This document shows, in pieces, positions 13,357 to 25,863 of a DNA stretch of 64,000 nt. The translations under genes and the position numbers were made by a program. The notes under the pieces are model-generated. The model did no database searches and was not told the origin of the DNA. It saw nothing but the letters and a program-made list of their open reading frames with translations. The stretch comes from Colias croceus (Eukaryota > Arthropoda > Insecta > Lepidoptera > Pieridae). The stretch is from NCBI RefSeq assembly GCF_905220415.1, contig NC_059552.1, positions 6,711,001 through 6,775,000 on the forward strand, written 5' to 3'. The first letter of the stretch is position 1. Every line of letters starts with the position of its first letter.

Positions 13357-14382
13357 ATGAAACCAACTGGTGACCACGAACCTACCACCGAACAGAATAA
13401 AAGTAAAGCCAAGGAAGAACCAAGAATGCCAAACATTAAAGTATTCTCTGGAAGCTCTCATCCAGATATCGCAAAAAGGATAGTCGCTCGCCTCGGCCTC
13501 GATTTAGGTCGAGCGACGACAAAAAAGTTCAGCAATAAGGAAACTAATGTCGAAATTGGGGAATCCGTCCGTGGAGAAGATGTGTATATCGTACAGAGTG
13601 GCTGCGGGGAGATTAACGACAATCTCATGGAACTCTTAATCATGATTAACGCTTGCAAAATCGCATCCGCCTCTCGAGTCACAGCAGTAATTCCATGCTT
13701 TCCTTATTCCCGACAAGATAAAAAGGATAAGAGCCGTGCTCCAATCACCGCCAAGTTACTTGCTAATCTCATATCAGTTGCCGGTGCCGATCACGTTATA
13801 ACAATTGATTTACACTCATCCCAAATTCAAGGTTTCTTTAACATCCCCGTCGACAATCTTTACGCTGAGCCAGCGATCACAAAGTGGATAAAAGATAATA
13901 TACCCGAATGGGAAAGTAGTGTTATGGTGTCACCTGATGCGGGCGGTGTAAAACGAATGACATCTATCGCTGATAGACTCGATATTGATTTTGCGATCAT
14001 ACACAAGGAAAGGCAGCGAGCTAACGACGAAGACTCGACCGTATTAGTAGGTGACGTAAGGAACAGAACCGCTATTATGGTAGACGATTTAGCTGACACC
14101 TGTGACACTATTGTAAAAGGTGCTGAGAAATTACGCGAAGCTGGAGCTAACAAGATCTACGCTATTCTTACACACGGAGTTCTCGCTGGAAATGCTATTG
14201 ATAAAATCAACAATTCTTGTCTAGAGGCGATGGTTGTTACGAACACTATTCCGCAAGATAAACATATGAAGTTGTGCCCTAAATTGCAAACTATGGATAT
14301 ATCTGTGATGCTCGCTGAAGCGATAAGAAGAATCCATTACGCCGAGTCAGTTTCGTATCTCTACACTACCGTGCCATATTAA
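13357..14382 (+). CDS. Prps: Ribose-phosphate pyrophosphokinase (PRPP synthetase), intronless
   Basis: A single uninterrupted ORF of 341 residues closely resembling animal PRPS1, whose usual length is 318. The extra 23 residues precede a methionine (Met24) followed by the usual NIKVFSG start, so either ATG could be used. The enzyme makes PRPP from ribose 5-phosphate and ATP in the cytosol for nucleotide synthesis. Visible landmarks are FPYSRQDKKDKSRAP (ATP site), DLHSSQIQGFF with the metal-binding His, VSPDAGGVKR, and HKER with the catalytic Lys/Arg. The ribose-phosphate loop reads DDLADTCDT: the glycine normally at PRPS1 position 227 is Asp here (residue 250). Lack of introns beside multi-exon neighbours suggests a retrocopy. 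An AATAAA lies about 60 bases after the stop. Confidence 0.93.
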   Translation: MKPTGDHEPTTEQNKSKAKEEPRMPNIKVFSGSSHPDIAKRIVARLGLDLGRATTKKFSNKETNVEIGESVRGEDVYIVQSGCGEINDNLMELLIMINACKIASASRVTAVIPCFPYSRQDKKDKSRAPITAKLLANLISVAGADHVITIDLHSSQIQGFFNIPVDNLYAEPAITKWIKDNIPEWESSVMVSPDAGGVKRMTSIADRLDIDFAIIHKERQRANDEDSTVLVGDVRNRTAIMVDDLADTCDTIVKGAEKLREAGANKIYAILTHGVLAGNAIDKINNSCLEAMVVTNTIPQDKHMKLCPKLQTMDISVMLAEAIRRIHYAESVSYLYTTVPY

Positions 14383-17013
14383 AACGTATCTTGTATACTG
14401 TAGAATATGACCTACCTATACTTATATTTGTAAGACTATTAAAAAATAAATAATCTATAACTATTATAAACATAAACTATGTACCTATTAATATAATCCA
14501 TATTTAGTTTAAGGTTGTTTAATTTACCTACCAAGGCTATGTTGCATTCATATTAATGAGATAATATTATGCATAATATAAAGAGTAATTATTGTAATAT
14601 TAGGTATCATCCTCAGAACATGATTACGTGTTATCTTAATAATAACTAAACAATATAAACTTATTTATGTTCTATTATCTGATAATAATGGCGTCACCTC
14701 TTTCGTTATTGGTATAAAATTGAAAGTGTAAAAATATTTCACGAACGCTGAAATCTTAAAAACTTTTGTTTTCAAAAGAAACATAAGAAATTAGGTAGTA
14801 TAAATAGTAAGGAACTAGTGAAATTAATATGAATTTATCAGTATTATTGTCTTCCTATTGTTTTAAAAATTATAATAAGCAGCTAGCAGCCAAGGCATGT
14901 ACCTAGTACCTATAGAAAATTAATTAGTTTTCTGAATTTCTCAAACTCTACTCGGCCTCGGAATTTTAAATAAATAGAAAGCAGGATAAGACAACATAAA
15001 CTATTTAAAGATGTAGGTAATTACTTAGATAGTTAACTACATACTAACTACCTTGGTAGTTAAAGATTTAGGTAACCTAACATAATCTGTTTTTATTTTC
15101 CGGCGTTCTTTTTTGTTTCTGTGCGAACCAAGTGTACCTAGCTTGTTTATAATAATACTAGGTTTCCGCCCGCGACTTCGCCCGCGCAGTCAAAGAAAAA
15201 CCCGCATAGTTCCCGTTCCCGTGGGATTTCCGGGATTGCGTCATTTTCCCGGGATAAAACGTAGCCTATGTCCTTTCTCGGGTATAAAAATATCTCCATA
15301 CCAAATTTCATGAAAATTGGTTCAATAGTTTAGGCGTGATTGAGTAACAGACAGACAGACAGAGTTACTTTCGCATTTATAATATTAGTATGGATAATAT
15401 TATAATGTTTACTGGGATATACTATTTTCACCATACAAATCGTAATCCTAGCTGACATTCTGATTAATTACAGTGAGCGTCAAAACCATGGCTAAAAGGG
15501 GAATGTGGTGTAATGTGATTTATCGTTTCTAAGTAACATCCAAGAATGTAGCAAGGAAAAGTAATTCAGATGAATTGCGATTAAATCCAAGACACTCGGT
15601 ACTTCGAATTCGAGGTTTTCGTTTAACGTAATTTCATTAAAATATTGGTATCTTGGAATTCATTATTATGACGTCGTTGGAAAGGCGCCGTATATACCTA
15701 CTTAGGCACAAAATATTAATACTAGTATATATATTAGGTAAATATTTATACCACATAATAGTTAACTACTTATTTCATAGTTATGTGTAATGTTTCAAAA
15801 ATTTGTAGGTAGTTAAGTATGCGATACCGAGTAGTAAAAAAAGATAAGACATTTCCGAAATGAAATACCTAACTTACACTAATTGTATCATATTAATTAC
15901 ATATATTATTAATATGGTATCTGGATTAATTAAATTACTTGTGTGACTAACATATTTTCTTGTTTATGATGTAGGTACATTTATCTTCTAAGATGTTATG
16001 ATAAGGTGTTTCACTTGCTTATTTTCGTATGAATAAAATTAAAAGTATCTAACCTGATAAGAGTATTACAATTTACAGTTATTCAAATAAAATTCATTCA
16101 CTTAACAGTAAGTATATAATACTATTCTGGCATATTTTACAAAACTATACCTATAGAGCCTATGAACTCAGCTTTATACAAATTCTCGATTCGGACCTCA
16201 GTAAAGTATTATAATTTTCCTTGAATTTTCGAAAATGAAGTTCTATTTATTTTTAAAAACAAGGAATCTGGAATGTTTCCTTTCTGAAAATTTTGCTATT
16301 TCCAGTATTTCAAGTTGATACTTTCCCTCCAGGACCCATCGAAAATTTCCACACTGTAGGTGGGTAACACTGTAGGTGCAACCCTCATATGCAGGAGTAC
16401 GTAGTTAAATATTTATATAATAGTTTAACTTCAATAACTAATCACAAAGTAAATATTGTGCTGATGTTAAATGATCGCATCGAAAAAATTGTATTTGGAC
16501 TTTGATTTGTGTGGATTTTTGAACGATAACGTCGATACTCGATAACGTCTTACGTCACAATGTCACAATATGATTAAGTTTGACGTGTGTTATACATGAT
16601 AGGGGTACATCTTGGATATACACAATAAAAAGCAACAATAAAAATATAACATGTAAAAATTAAAAACTCAACTAAAATTGAATTAATATATTAAAATATA
16701 TAATACAAAAGTCTACAGTCTACATGTCCAAAGCTAAGGTTAGTAATTACATATTAAGGTTTTACCAAAATTTATAGATAAAATAGTTAGGTAAATATAT
16801 GTACCTACATAATAATATGAAAAAGTAAAGACAACACTTTTAATCTAAACATTGGATTTTAATAACTTGGCAAATATTGACACATAAATATAGGCTACCA
16901 GTTTTAATAATAAAATACTTATATACTTGCAGATTCTTATAGGATATTTATGGAAAGAACGAATAAAATCCTTTCAAAGGTTGACCTGTAATAATTTATC
17001 AAGTACAGTGAAA
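14383..17013. other. Spacer between Prps and the GST gene
   Basis: AT-rich sequence with no exon I can support. It contains the dispersed repeat at 15163-15395 and presumably the 3' UTR of Prps and the promoter of the GST. Confidence 0.6.
15163..15395 (+). repeat. Dispersed repeat, TTTCCGCCCGCGACTTCGCC family, full-length-like copy
   Basis: It runs from a GCCCGCGACTTCGCCCGCG start through CCCGCATAGTTCCC, ATCTCCATACCAAATTTCAT and tandem CAGA units to TTTATAATATTAGTATGGA. Related copies or pieces are at 42508-42602, 43655-43798, 43930-43982 and 52188-52408 (-). It resembles the 3' tails of lepidopteran non-LTR elements; that assignment is inferred. Confidence 0.7.
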
Positions 17014-18900
17014 ATGGCGAAATTTTACAAGATAGATGGCAGTCCACCAGCTCGAGCAGTGATGATGCTTACAGACATCCTTAAAATTCCTTATGAAGAA
17101 GTAATAGTTAACCCATTTCTTAGAGAGCAAGATACACCAGAGTTGACCAAGGTAAAGAACACAACTATCAAATTAAAGAATTTCTATCATATAGATATAG
17201 AAATTTATTGATAGGTACTAGCTTAAAAATAATATACAGTATAGACCCTATGGAGAGAATCGATCAAGCTGTTTTGAGAAATTTGATTACCTACTCTAAC
17301 ACAAGAATGTTATTTAAATATAGATAAAATTACATATATGTTTAAGTTATTATAATATGTATAAAATTAAGTTATACAATTAATCCTTACAGAAAAACCC
17401 GATGAGAACTATTCCACTATGGGAAGAAGATAATTTTAACTTAGCTGACAGGTGAAATTCATCATTCATTCAGACTGAAGGAGGAAAATGTACTAAATAA
17501 ATAAATAGTCTAGTAAAATTCTAAATCATAAGCTTTGAATAGATCTGCAGGATGTTGTTTATGTAATACAATAAACAACAAAAAGTATACATTAAAATTT
17601 TTATATTGCTTTAGACAAATGGTAGACATACCAACACTTTTCAGATTGAGTATATTATACTTATTACTTACCATCTTGATAATTTATTATTTATTTCAGT
17701 CATGCCATAATGTTGTACTTATTTGACAAACATGCAAAACCAGAGCACTGTTATCTTTATCCAGAAGATAGAAAAAAGAGGGCTATAATAAACCAAAGAC
17801 TATTCTTTGACTGTGGAATTTTGTTTCCAAGATTAAGATCAATTATGGTAAGCTATTTTATTTGTCTATGACTTTTAATTGGTACTTCTAGTCTTGCTTG
17901 ATAATGAACTTATTCAAAAATTGAAATACACACTGAAAACACACACTTTAAAATAGGGTTTTTTTATTTCAATCAAAAAAACTGTTAGCAGAAGTTAATC
18001 TCCTCATAACTAATAATCAATTAACTAATAACTTTAAAATTATACATCAACTCATTTAATTAATACTAAAAATTATAATACTTACGAATTACTTTTACTT
18101 ATATATTACAGGCTGGTACTTACACAGGCAGAATGACTGAGATATCAAAGTCAACAATAAGAAATGTTGAAGACTCATACCGGATACTCGAAGCTTACCT
18201 TTCCGAAAATCTTTATTTGGCTGATGATGTCGCCACGCTTGCAGATTTAAGTGTGATGACGACAATGTCTTCACTACATGGATTGATTCCTATAGATCAA
18301 AACAGGTGATTCTATTTCTCATGTTGTGTCTTGTTGGACTAATATTATAAATGCGAAAGTTTGTATCAACCAACCACTTTTTTTTATAATACATGGCAGT
18401 GATTTAGCTTATTTGCCAGAATATCATAAAGCTATAGATGTACTTGATTTTCCTCGCAGGTAAAACCGCACATCGCAGCTAATAAATTATAACAGCACTG
18501 TTATAATTTATAAGCTCTTCCGTGTTATTTTTTTATATATTAAATGAAGCTGTGCCATAGCTTGCATATATGTGTACATCAAATTAAAGTGATAAAAATA
18601 GTAGGCAAAGTTGTATTCACTGTATTTTTTATTCATGAAAATAGCAATAGCATTTTAGATTATGAGCTTGTATATTTTAATTATTTTTTTTTAATAATTA
18701 ATCTTCACATATTTATATCTTAAAATAACTAATACTTACACATCATTTCTTTTAGATTTCCAAAATTAATGCAATGGTATAATACTATGAAGGAAAAAGA
18801 TTATTGCAAGAGAGTGAATGAGCCTGGCGCAATAGAGCATGTGATGGGGTTGAAAAGGTTCATGGAACATAACAAGGAGAATGTCAAAGCAAAACTATGA
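17014..18900 (+). CDS. Glutathione S-transferase, epsilon-like class
   Basis: Five exons: 17014-17151, 17393-17451, 17700-17847, 18112-18305, 18756-18900. They sum to 684 nt (227 residues) with all phases matching. The N-terminal thioredoxin-like domain carries the serine-containing DGSPPARAV (Ser10 is the expected catalytic Ser), a cis-proline motif RTIPLW and the glutathione-binding DSHAI, split across the exon 2/3 junction. The helical C-terminal domain contains LADDVATLADLSV, the N-capping-box region of the family. The family conjugates glutathione to electrophiles and in insects often detoxifies plant compounds and insecticides; the class call rests on SPPARAV. Cytosolic, no signal peptide. 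It converges with the UBE2Q gene. Confidence 0.9.
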
Positions 18901-19508
18901 AAAGTAAATTCTATAGAAATAGGCCTGTTCGGTTTTTATTATGTTGTAATAAGTAATTTTGTAAGTTTTATATGGTATGTGGTGACTGTTAAGCTACTTA
19001 AGATAATAATATATACGTTTTTACATAATCATTGCTATTTTATTTATCATGCTTCTTATTAACATTAATTAAGTATAGTGATAGAATATGATGGCAAGTA
19101 TAATAAAAAACATTATTTTGTTGGTTGAGACATACTGGTTCTGCAGTGTTTAAAATGATGCCACTGCAGCACTGCACTGGTAAAATTGTCCATTTTTGTT
19201 TGCAATAAAATCATCATTCATTTCATTCCAAGGCTTTGAACTTAAAAATATTTTGCTAAATATAAAGCTAATGTAAAAGGGAAAGTTTGTAGTTTACATA
19301 TAATAATCAAGTAAATATGAATATATTTTTATTGTTTTTATGCCGACAACTAAGAATATTTACAAGTTCTGGTTTTAGGTACAATGTTATTATTTTTTTT
19401 TATTCTGTCTCAGAATAACCTTACATCAACTTAATTTATTTAGGCACAAGATGAATGAGTACATTGTTTTGCTGTTCATATAAAATTGTAGTTATTTCAA
19501 ACTATTAT

Positions 19509-19905
19509 TCAAGCCTTACCTTTAATGGTAGCGTATAACATTGTACAAAAGTGATACATACAAGATCCTTGCTTGATATGAAATATATCTTGATCTCTAC
19601 AGTGAATAGTTACGTCTACATCCATCCAAGTGTTGTAATCATCTTTCTTAATCTTCATATGCCTCAGTTTATTTTCTAGATTTTCCTTCATATAGCATGT
19701 GTTCTGTACATTCAAATGTGTCAATCAACTATGCTAATCTTAAATCCCAGGTCGGATTGAAAAGCTGCACTTCTATGACTACTCGTATTTCACTAAATAT
19801 ATATGGAAGTACTATAATACCCAATAATAAAAGAGGATCAACAAAAAACTGTTTACGAATCACAGGTTCTTTTATTCCGATAACTAAAAAGAAATGCAAA
19901 GAGTT
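19509..19905 (-). other. Possible small minus-strand gene or UBE2Q 3' UTR
   Basis: Two adjacent minus-strand ORFs look more coding-like than their surroundings: one with a hydrophobic stretch (DPLLLLGIIVLPYIF, about 19905-19785) and one ending at a TGA at 19509 (with GSCMYHFCTMLYATIK). A candidate intron of about 77 nt (GTAGTC to TACAG) would join them in phase, and an AATAAA follows near 19430. I do not recognise the product. Since UBE2Q ends at 20236 on the same strand, this could also be its 3' UTR. Confidence 0.3.
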
Positions 19906-20235
19906 TTTCACTTTACACTCCGTTAACGTCTAGGTCTACACATATGGATAACTTTACGAGAAAAAATTAATGATTACAAAAAACGTTACACATTAAACAT
20001 TTCCTATAAGTCTTATGAGTCTCTCGTTACCGCACTTGCATTCAGAACAATAATAGCACTTATCAATACACATACAATATGAGATACGTTCCACAGTCAT
20101 ACACGACACAGTATTATACAAACTGCGCTCAATAAAACGTAATGGAATCGAATACTATTCGTCACTTTCCGATTGAGTGTAGAGTTCATGGGCGATAGTA
20201 ACACGTTAGTCTTATGTGCTGTGCGACGGCTACGC

Positions 20236-23200
20236 TTAGCCGTCCTCCTTTGGCGGTGTGAACCATCCTGGAATAAAAAACGCTATGTTAATTATATCAT
20301 TTAATTTTTGAATTGGTAAGTTATACGAGTTGATAATAAGCAAAAAAACTATAAACATAGACGTAGTAACAATCGATAATATGAGATTTAGGAAGTGACA
20401 AACTCGTAACAAAACCTCCTTTGTTTTTATCTGATGCACGCTGGAGAGGTTGCACTGCGACTGTGACATGACTTTAGTCGCAATTGTAACTCACCATTCT
20501 TCTCATGTATCTGCACTAGGCACTTGAAGCTCTGCTGCGCGCGGGCGAGGCTGTACTGCGACTGCGACACGACTTTAGTCGCGCCGAACTGGATCCGCGC
20601 CTTGCCCTTGACTAAAGTCGCGGCTATCTGCATGATAACCGCCTCCACGGTGTACGCGGACGACCAGCCCTGTTTCGTTAACAGCTCCATGCATATCGCG
20701 CCGCCGACTAGCACGTAGCCTCCTGGAATTATAACAAGATAATACATAACTGCGTTAAAAACAACCGACTTCAAACTTGCACTTGCAACATTTACAAATA
20801 CAGACAAAAATGCTCATAAAATAAAAACTACTGGGCCTATCCAAATAAAATTTTTATGGGACCAATTCGACACCATCGAACAAAAAAAGAATCACGTAAA
20901 TCGGTTCAGAAACCTCGGAGTAATCGGTGTACATACATAAAAAAAACATACCGGCCGAATTGATAACCTCCTCCTTTTTTTTAAGTCGGTTAAAAAATAA
21001 ATAAGTATTTTTTTTATATATATGTAATTATTCTTAGCTATTTTAAAGTATGGATGAACTCTTTCAACAGTTTTTTGGTAACTGAAAAAACACATAGCGG
21101 TAAGCTATCAGAGCATCAGTATCAAATACATATCAGCCAAAGTAACATGTTTAAATTTATTTTAATCAATCCACACAAGTCATCCCACAACTATCTATAC
21201 GTAAATATTTGTTAATTAACAGTTCCGTCCTAAGTAAACATTCACAAGAAACCTCAACAAATCCTTACCAGATATAATAGGGTACACGACCCTCACAAAG
21301 GGTGGCTCAAACGGATATGTCTCCTTGAACATAATATTGAGTAATATCGAGTCCTTCCCCTCCTTCTCCTTGAGAACTAGCAGATCATTGTGTAATGGAC
21401 TGTCCGGATCCACCGACCTTAGTCTAATGTTCCATTCATATAGTGAATCGTTTACCAACTCTGGAATACAAATAAGTATTTTCATTGTTGTCTTAATTAT
21501 ACACTTACAAAGGGGCAAAAAATTGTTGAAAAACAATGTTATTGGTAAAATAGAATATCTTTTACATATATATCCTGATTTTTAAACTAAATTGAATTAT
21601 GAATATTAATAAGATTTTTTATATTAACATGTAACACAAGTTACAAATTGCATTAACTAAGTTGTTTACATAATATTAAAACAGTTTCTTCAATTCAATT
21701 TCTTGTGATTTTCCATCAAGTGATGGAACATAATTATTCCTAATATATAGACTATAGTTTATATTCATCAAATGTACTAAAAGTATAAGCATAACATAAT
21801 ACATATATTATAAAATAAATCTCACCTATAGAGTACATATTATTCTTAAACGAGTGTGAACGGTATATATCCCTGAGCTCCTTCATCAGCCGATCAGTCG
21901 CTTGTAAGCTACCAGACACGCTCCCCGATAGATAGTCCTGCCGTTGGTTCTGTCTGAGTCGCTCCAGTGTCGCTAAGTGCTCTGTTTCCATGTCATCCTG
22001 GAAAATATTCAGTTTTTATTAATATTTTGGTTATTAAATAAAATATGAAAAATTTGGAGATATTGCATACAGGATATACCTGCTATTCATACCATTTTCA
22101 ACGAAATGAAAAAAAAAAATCTTGTTAGTTACACTATTATATAACTCAGGCTTATAACTCAAGAATAAAACAAATTTATTTATTTTATCATTAGATAATA
22201 TAGGTATAAACCTACTTTTGAATTAAATAAACATTCTTAATTCCCATTATTATTCTACAAACTAATTACTACATAGTTGAAAATAGTTAATATTATACAC
22301 GGTACCAACCTTGTTGCTTCTACCAGCATCGTCAACCATCTCTAGTGGCAAGTCATCCTCCCCCTCCGATTCGTCCTCCTCGGCGGCCATTTCCTCGTCC
22401 TCCTCCGTGCCAGACTCCGCCCCATTTGATGTTACACTTGGTACTCTGCAATTTTTTATTAATTATTTTTCATTTTCATTTTCATTTTCAATTACTTGTA
22501 AATATTTAGATGTTTTAGAAATAAAAGACGGATTTTAAACCCAAATTTTTCATTATACCTCCTTTAACAAGCAAAGATAGTGAATAAAGATTATCCATAT
22601 TATTCAAATTAAATACACATAAATAAACAAAAATATAAGTGTTTTAGTTTTCCTCTTCAAAAACAGCAAAAACGTTGCTAAATGTTATTTACACAAATGG
22701 TTTATAACAATTTTGTGTACATTCAGCGAGTTAGAAACGCGTGTTTAAATTACGGGTAAAATTTTTCTTGAAGTTTGATTCAACATAAGTTTAACATTTC
22801 GTAAAATAATATAATATCCTACAACTATTTCATTCACAGCAAATAACATCTTACTACAATTCTTACAGTACTAGAACGGAAGGAGTTACCGATCAATGAA
22901 TATTAATATTTAATGTAAACACGATAAACGTACGGAAATAAAATTGCGCAGTGCACTATCGATTATTATCGGGTGTTATGTGGCGAACAATAGTTATTTA
23001 CGCGCGATAAAAAACTGAAATGCGGTTATCCATGTAAACTGAAGTTGCGGAACTTTTTTGCATACTACAATGGCTATTCTAAACTGAAAGTGGCAATTGA
23101 ATAATGTATGGCTAATTTTTCGTATTTTTTTCATCATGTTGGTACTGTATGATAATGTTAAAACAATAGATGAATGTTTTATAATTGTAGTAAGATAGCC

Positions 23201-25863
23201 CACATTCATCAAAACATCATTATTTCATATAAAACTGATTTAAACGAATGTTGTACTTATTTGTTTTTATGTTTCCATTCTTTATAATTGTATACTTAAC
23301 GAAAGCTTTGAGATGAAGCATGTCTGCTGTTTTTGTTATAAAAACCTCAAAATTAAGCAGGTTGAAATCAGTATTGAGAATTAATTAAAAGGATTAAGCA
23401 ATGTTCTATACAAACAATGAACACCACATGCAACTAATCCACCTATGCACCAAGTGTTATTAATATTATTAAAGTTATTTACATTTAAATTTCTCATTTT
23501 CTAATTCACTAAAGAGTTATTTGCATTTAAATTTCATATTATTTAACAAACCTTTGATGGGGCGCTGGGTGGAGGGGCAGAGAGAGCGAGTCCAAATCTG
23601 GAGGCTCCGGCACACCGTGTAACTTGCATAGCTCTCTCAATAATATACCCACCTATAAATTATTACATCTTGATTATTATTTAGTTTAATTTGCTTAGTT
23701 AACTATAAAAAACCATGAACTACAATGAAGAATACTATAAAATATTGTGTGGATTAAAAATAAACTAAACACATAGAAATATAAATGTATTTGGAAATGT
23801 TGTAATAAAAGAATAATGTTATTAACATTGTTTCCTTTTTTTATAAAATATTTTATACACCTCACTGACTTATTATCATAAAAAAAAATATTTGTATCAT
23901 ACATTATTTTCAGCAACTATACTAAAAAGATCCATATAAAACTGTAATAACTCAGCCCCCGGAGTCACAGACACAATAGAAAATCTATTGCGTCGTGGAC
24001 CGATCGGGCCGCTTGGGGCTCATGTTAAAACAAGGCAATGGGTTAATGTTAAAACTTCACTTTTAAGTTTATACAGTAGCTTTATAAGAACATGAATTAA
24101 CTATCTTACCTGATTTATAACATGATTATCTCTCCCCTGTGTGTTACTCAGAATCTGCACAGCATTTGTCACTATTGGATCTTCACTGTCGGCGAACCAT
24201 ACTGGTGGAGTATTTGGGTATGTCTCCTGAAAATAGAATAATTACAATAGTATAGAAATAATAATTATGTGTATGTGTAATAGTCACATTTAATCATAAT
24301 ACATGATACTGCTTAAAATTTTCAACTTCAATAAGTCTCTGTAAAAGTTGATCTATCAATTTACAAGTTTAATTATTAGTGCTGTAAAAAAAATCATCTT
24401 TCAATTGATTTGAGACTGAACAATTTATTCTTTGTTGAATGGAATATATTATAAAAATTGGGATAGATTTAATTTACTTCATACACTGTAAATACTAAAT
24501 AGTATTATGCAAGTAGGTAGGTATACCTATGTGTACTGTGACTCAAATTAAAGATTTCAAGCTGCAGTTAATTTAAATTTTGATGAGTAATGTTTATACA
24601 AATTGATTATAATATATTGAGATTTGAAATTGTGCCCGTGTAATGTTTAATCAAAAAAAAAAAATGTATGAAAATGTACAGTATCACATGTATTAATTAT
24701 TGATTATCTTTTAATGAAGATATTTTGTCATAAATGGTTATATTTGTTATTATAAGTAACTTTTCAAGTTTATTAAAATATACTACATAAACACGAACAA
24801 ACTAATTACATAAGTTCAACACTTCATATTATATTTTGTTTGGAGATAGGTACCTACAAAATTTACTTTTTAACTATTCAATAAATTAATTGTTGTTGGA
24901 TAGTTTATGTTTCTAAAATATAATATTATTTTGTCATTATAATGAAAATATTTCCAAATTCATATTAATATATTTCTATAGAAATAAAATACTTATCATA
25001 TAAAATACACATTTTTTCACACAAACAGAATTAAGAAGAGGAATATTTTATACAAATTAAAAAAATATATATATAACAATATAAAATAAAACAAAATGTT
25101 ATAGTTAGTCTATACTAATAGAAAAAGAATATTCTATACTAATAGAAGAGTATACAATACTTAACTTTCTATACCCTTAGTTCACAGATTCTTTCAATCT
25201 GAACAATACAAAAAGAATTAGGTACAATGCTGACAAAAAACAGGTAGAAAACATGACTAAGTGGCTTTGTCCCAAAATTCTCGCATCAATACCGTTATTC
25301 AAACCAAATAGTGCTTACCCTCAATAAACGTAGCTGTAACTAGTTACAAACACTAAGACCAGCGCACTGAAACCTGAATGATCGATACAATGATTCGTCA
25401 TGGGCTCGTAAATCTCTATCATGTTGAAATGTGTTGCGATCGAAACCTGCGCGCACTGCACCAAACTAATTGCATCACTAATCTTGAATAAACATACACG
25501 ATTGAAACTACTTGTTAAACACACGTGAATAAACGTTTTAATCTAGGAAATAATCACTTCCGTAAATCTTTTGTTGACAGCCCTGCCCTCATAAACAACG
25601 ACCCTTTGTCACAAAGGTAATCAATAAACCTGTTCATCAATAATAAAATATGAAGTGCGTACATTCTAAGACATAATAAAACTGATACAACGAATACTTA
25701 CTGTGATATTTGCGTGTATCTCATATTTCTTTCCATTTCTGCCAACGAATCTGCAGGTCAGTTCGTCGACACTAGCTGACATTATCTGAAACCGCTCATG
25801 ATTTTTTGGAAACACTTGTTCTAGAGTCTTAATTTCTAACTTAAGTGTATTTAAGCAAGCCAT
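20236..25863 (-). CDS. Ube2q: Ubiquitin-conjugating enzyme E2 Q family
   Basis: Eight minus-strand exons: 25863-25702, 24226-24110, 23652-23552, 22445-22310, 21997-21826, 21460-21269, 20722-20495, 20267-20236. They total 1140 nt (379 residues) and all splice phases agree. The protein has the UBE2Q N-terminal RWD-like domain (MACLNTLKLEIKTLE to HANITETYP), an acidic linker rich in Glu/Asp (about residues 130-165), a helical segment RQDYLSGSVSGSLQATDRLM, and a C-terminal UBC fold with the active cysteine in GGAICMELL (Cys304). It ends in the family signature HEKNGWFTPPKEDG. E2 enzymes accept ubiquitin from E1 and pass it to substrates with E3 ligases. Slightly shorter than human UBE2Q1, mainly in the N-terminal low-complexity region. 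Intron 6 contains a dispersed element (20746-20994). Confidence 0.95.
20746..20994 (+). repeat. Short dispersed element with CCGACTT/AAGTCGG ends, copy 1
   Basis: It begins TAACTGCGTTAAAAACAACC, then CGACTTCAAACTTGCACTTG, and ends CCTCCTCCTTTTTTTTAAGT followed by CGGTTAA. The outer bases form a short inverted repeat (TTAAAAACAACCGACTT against AAGTCGGTTAAAAA). A close copy lies at 60234-60494. It sits in intron 6 of Ube2q. Confidence 0.75.
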
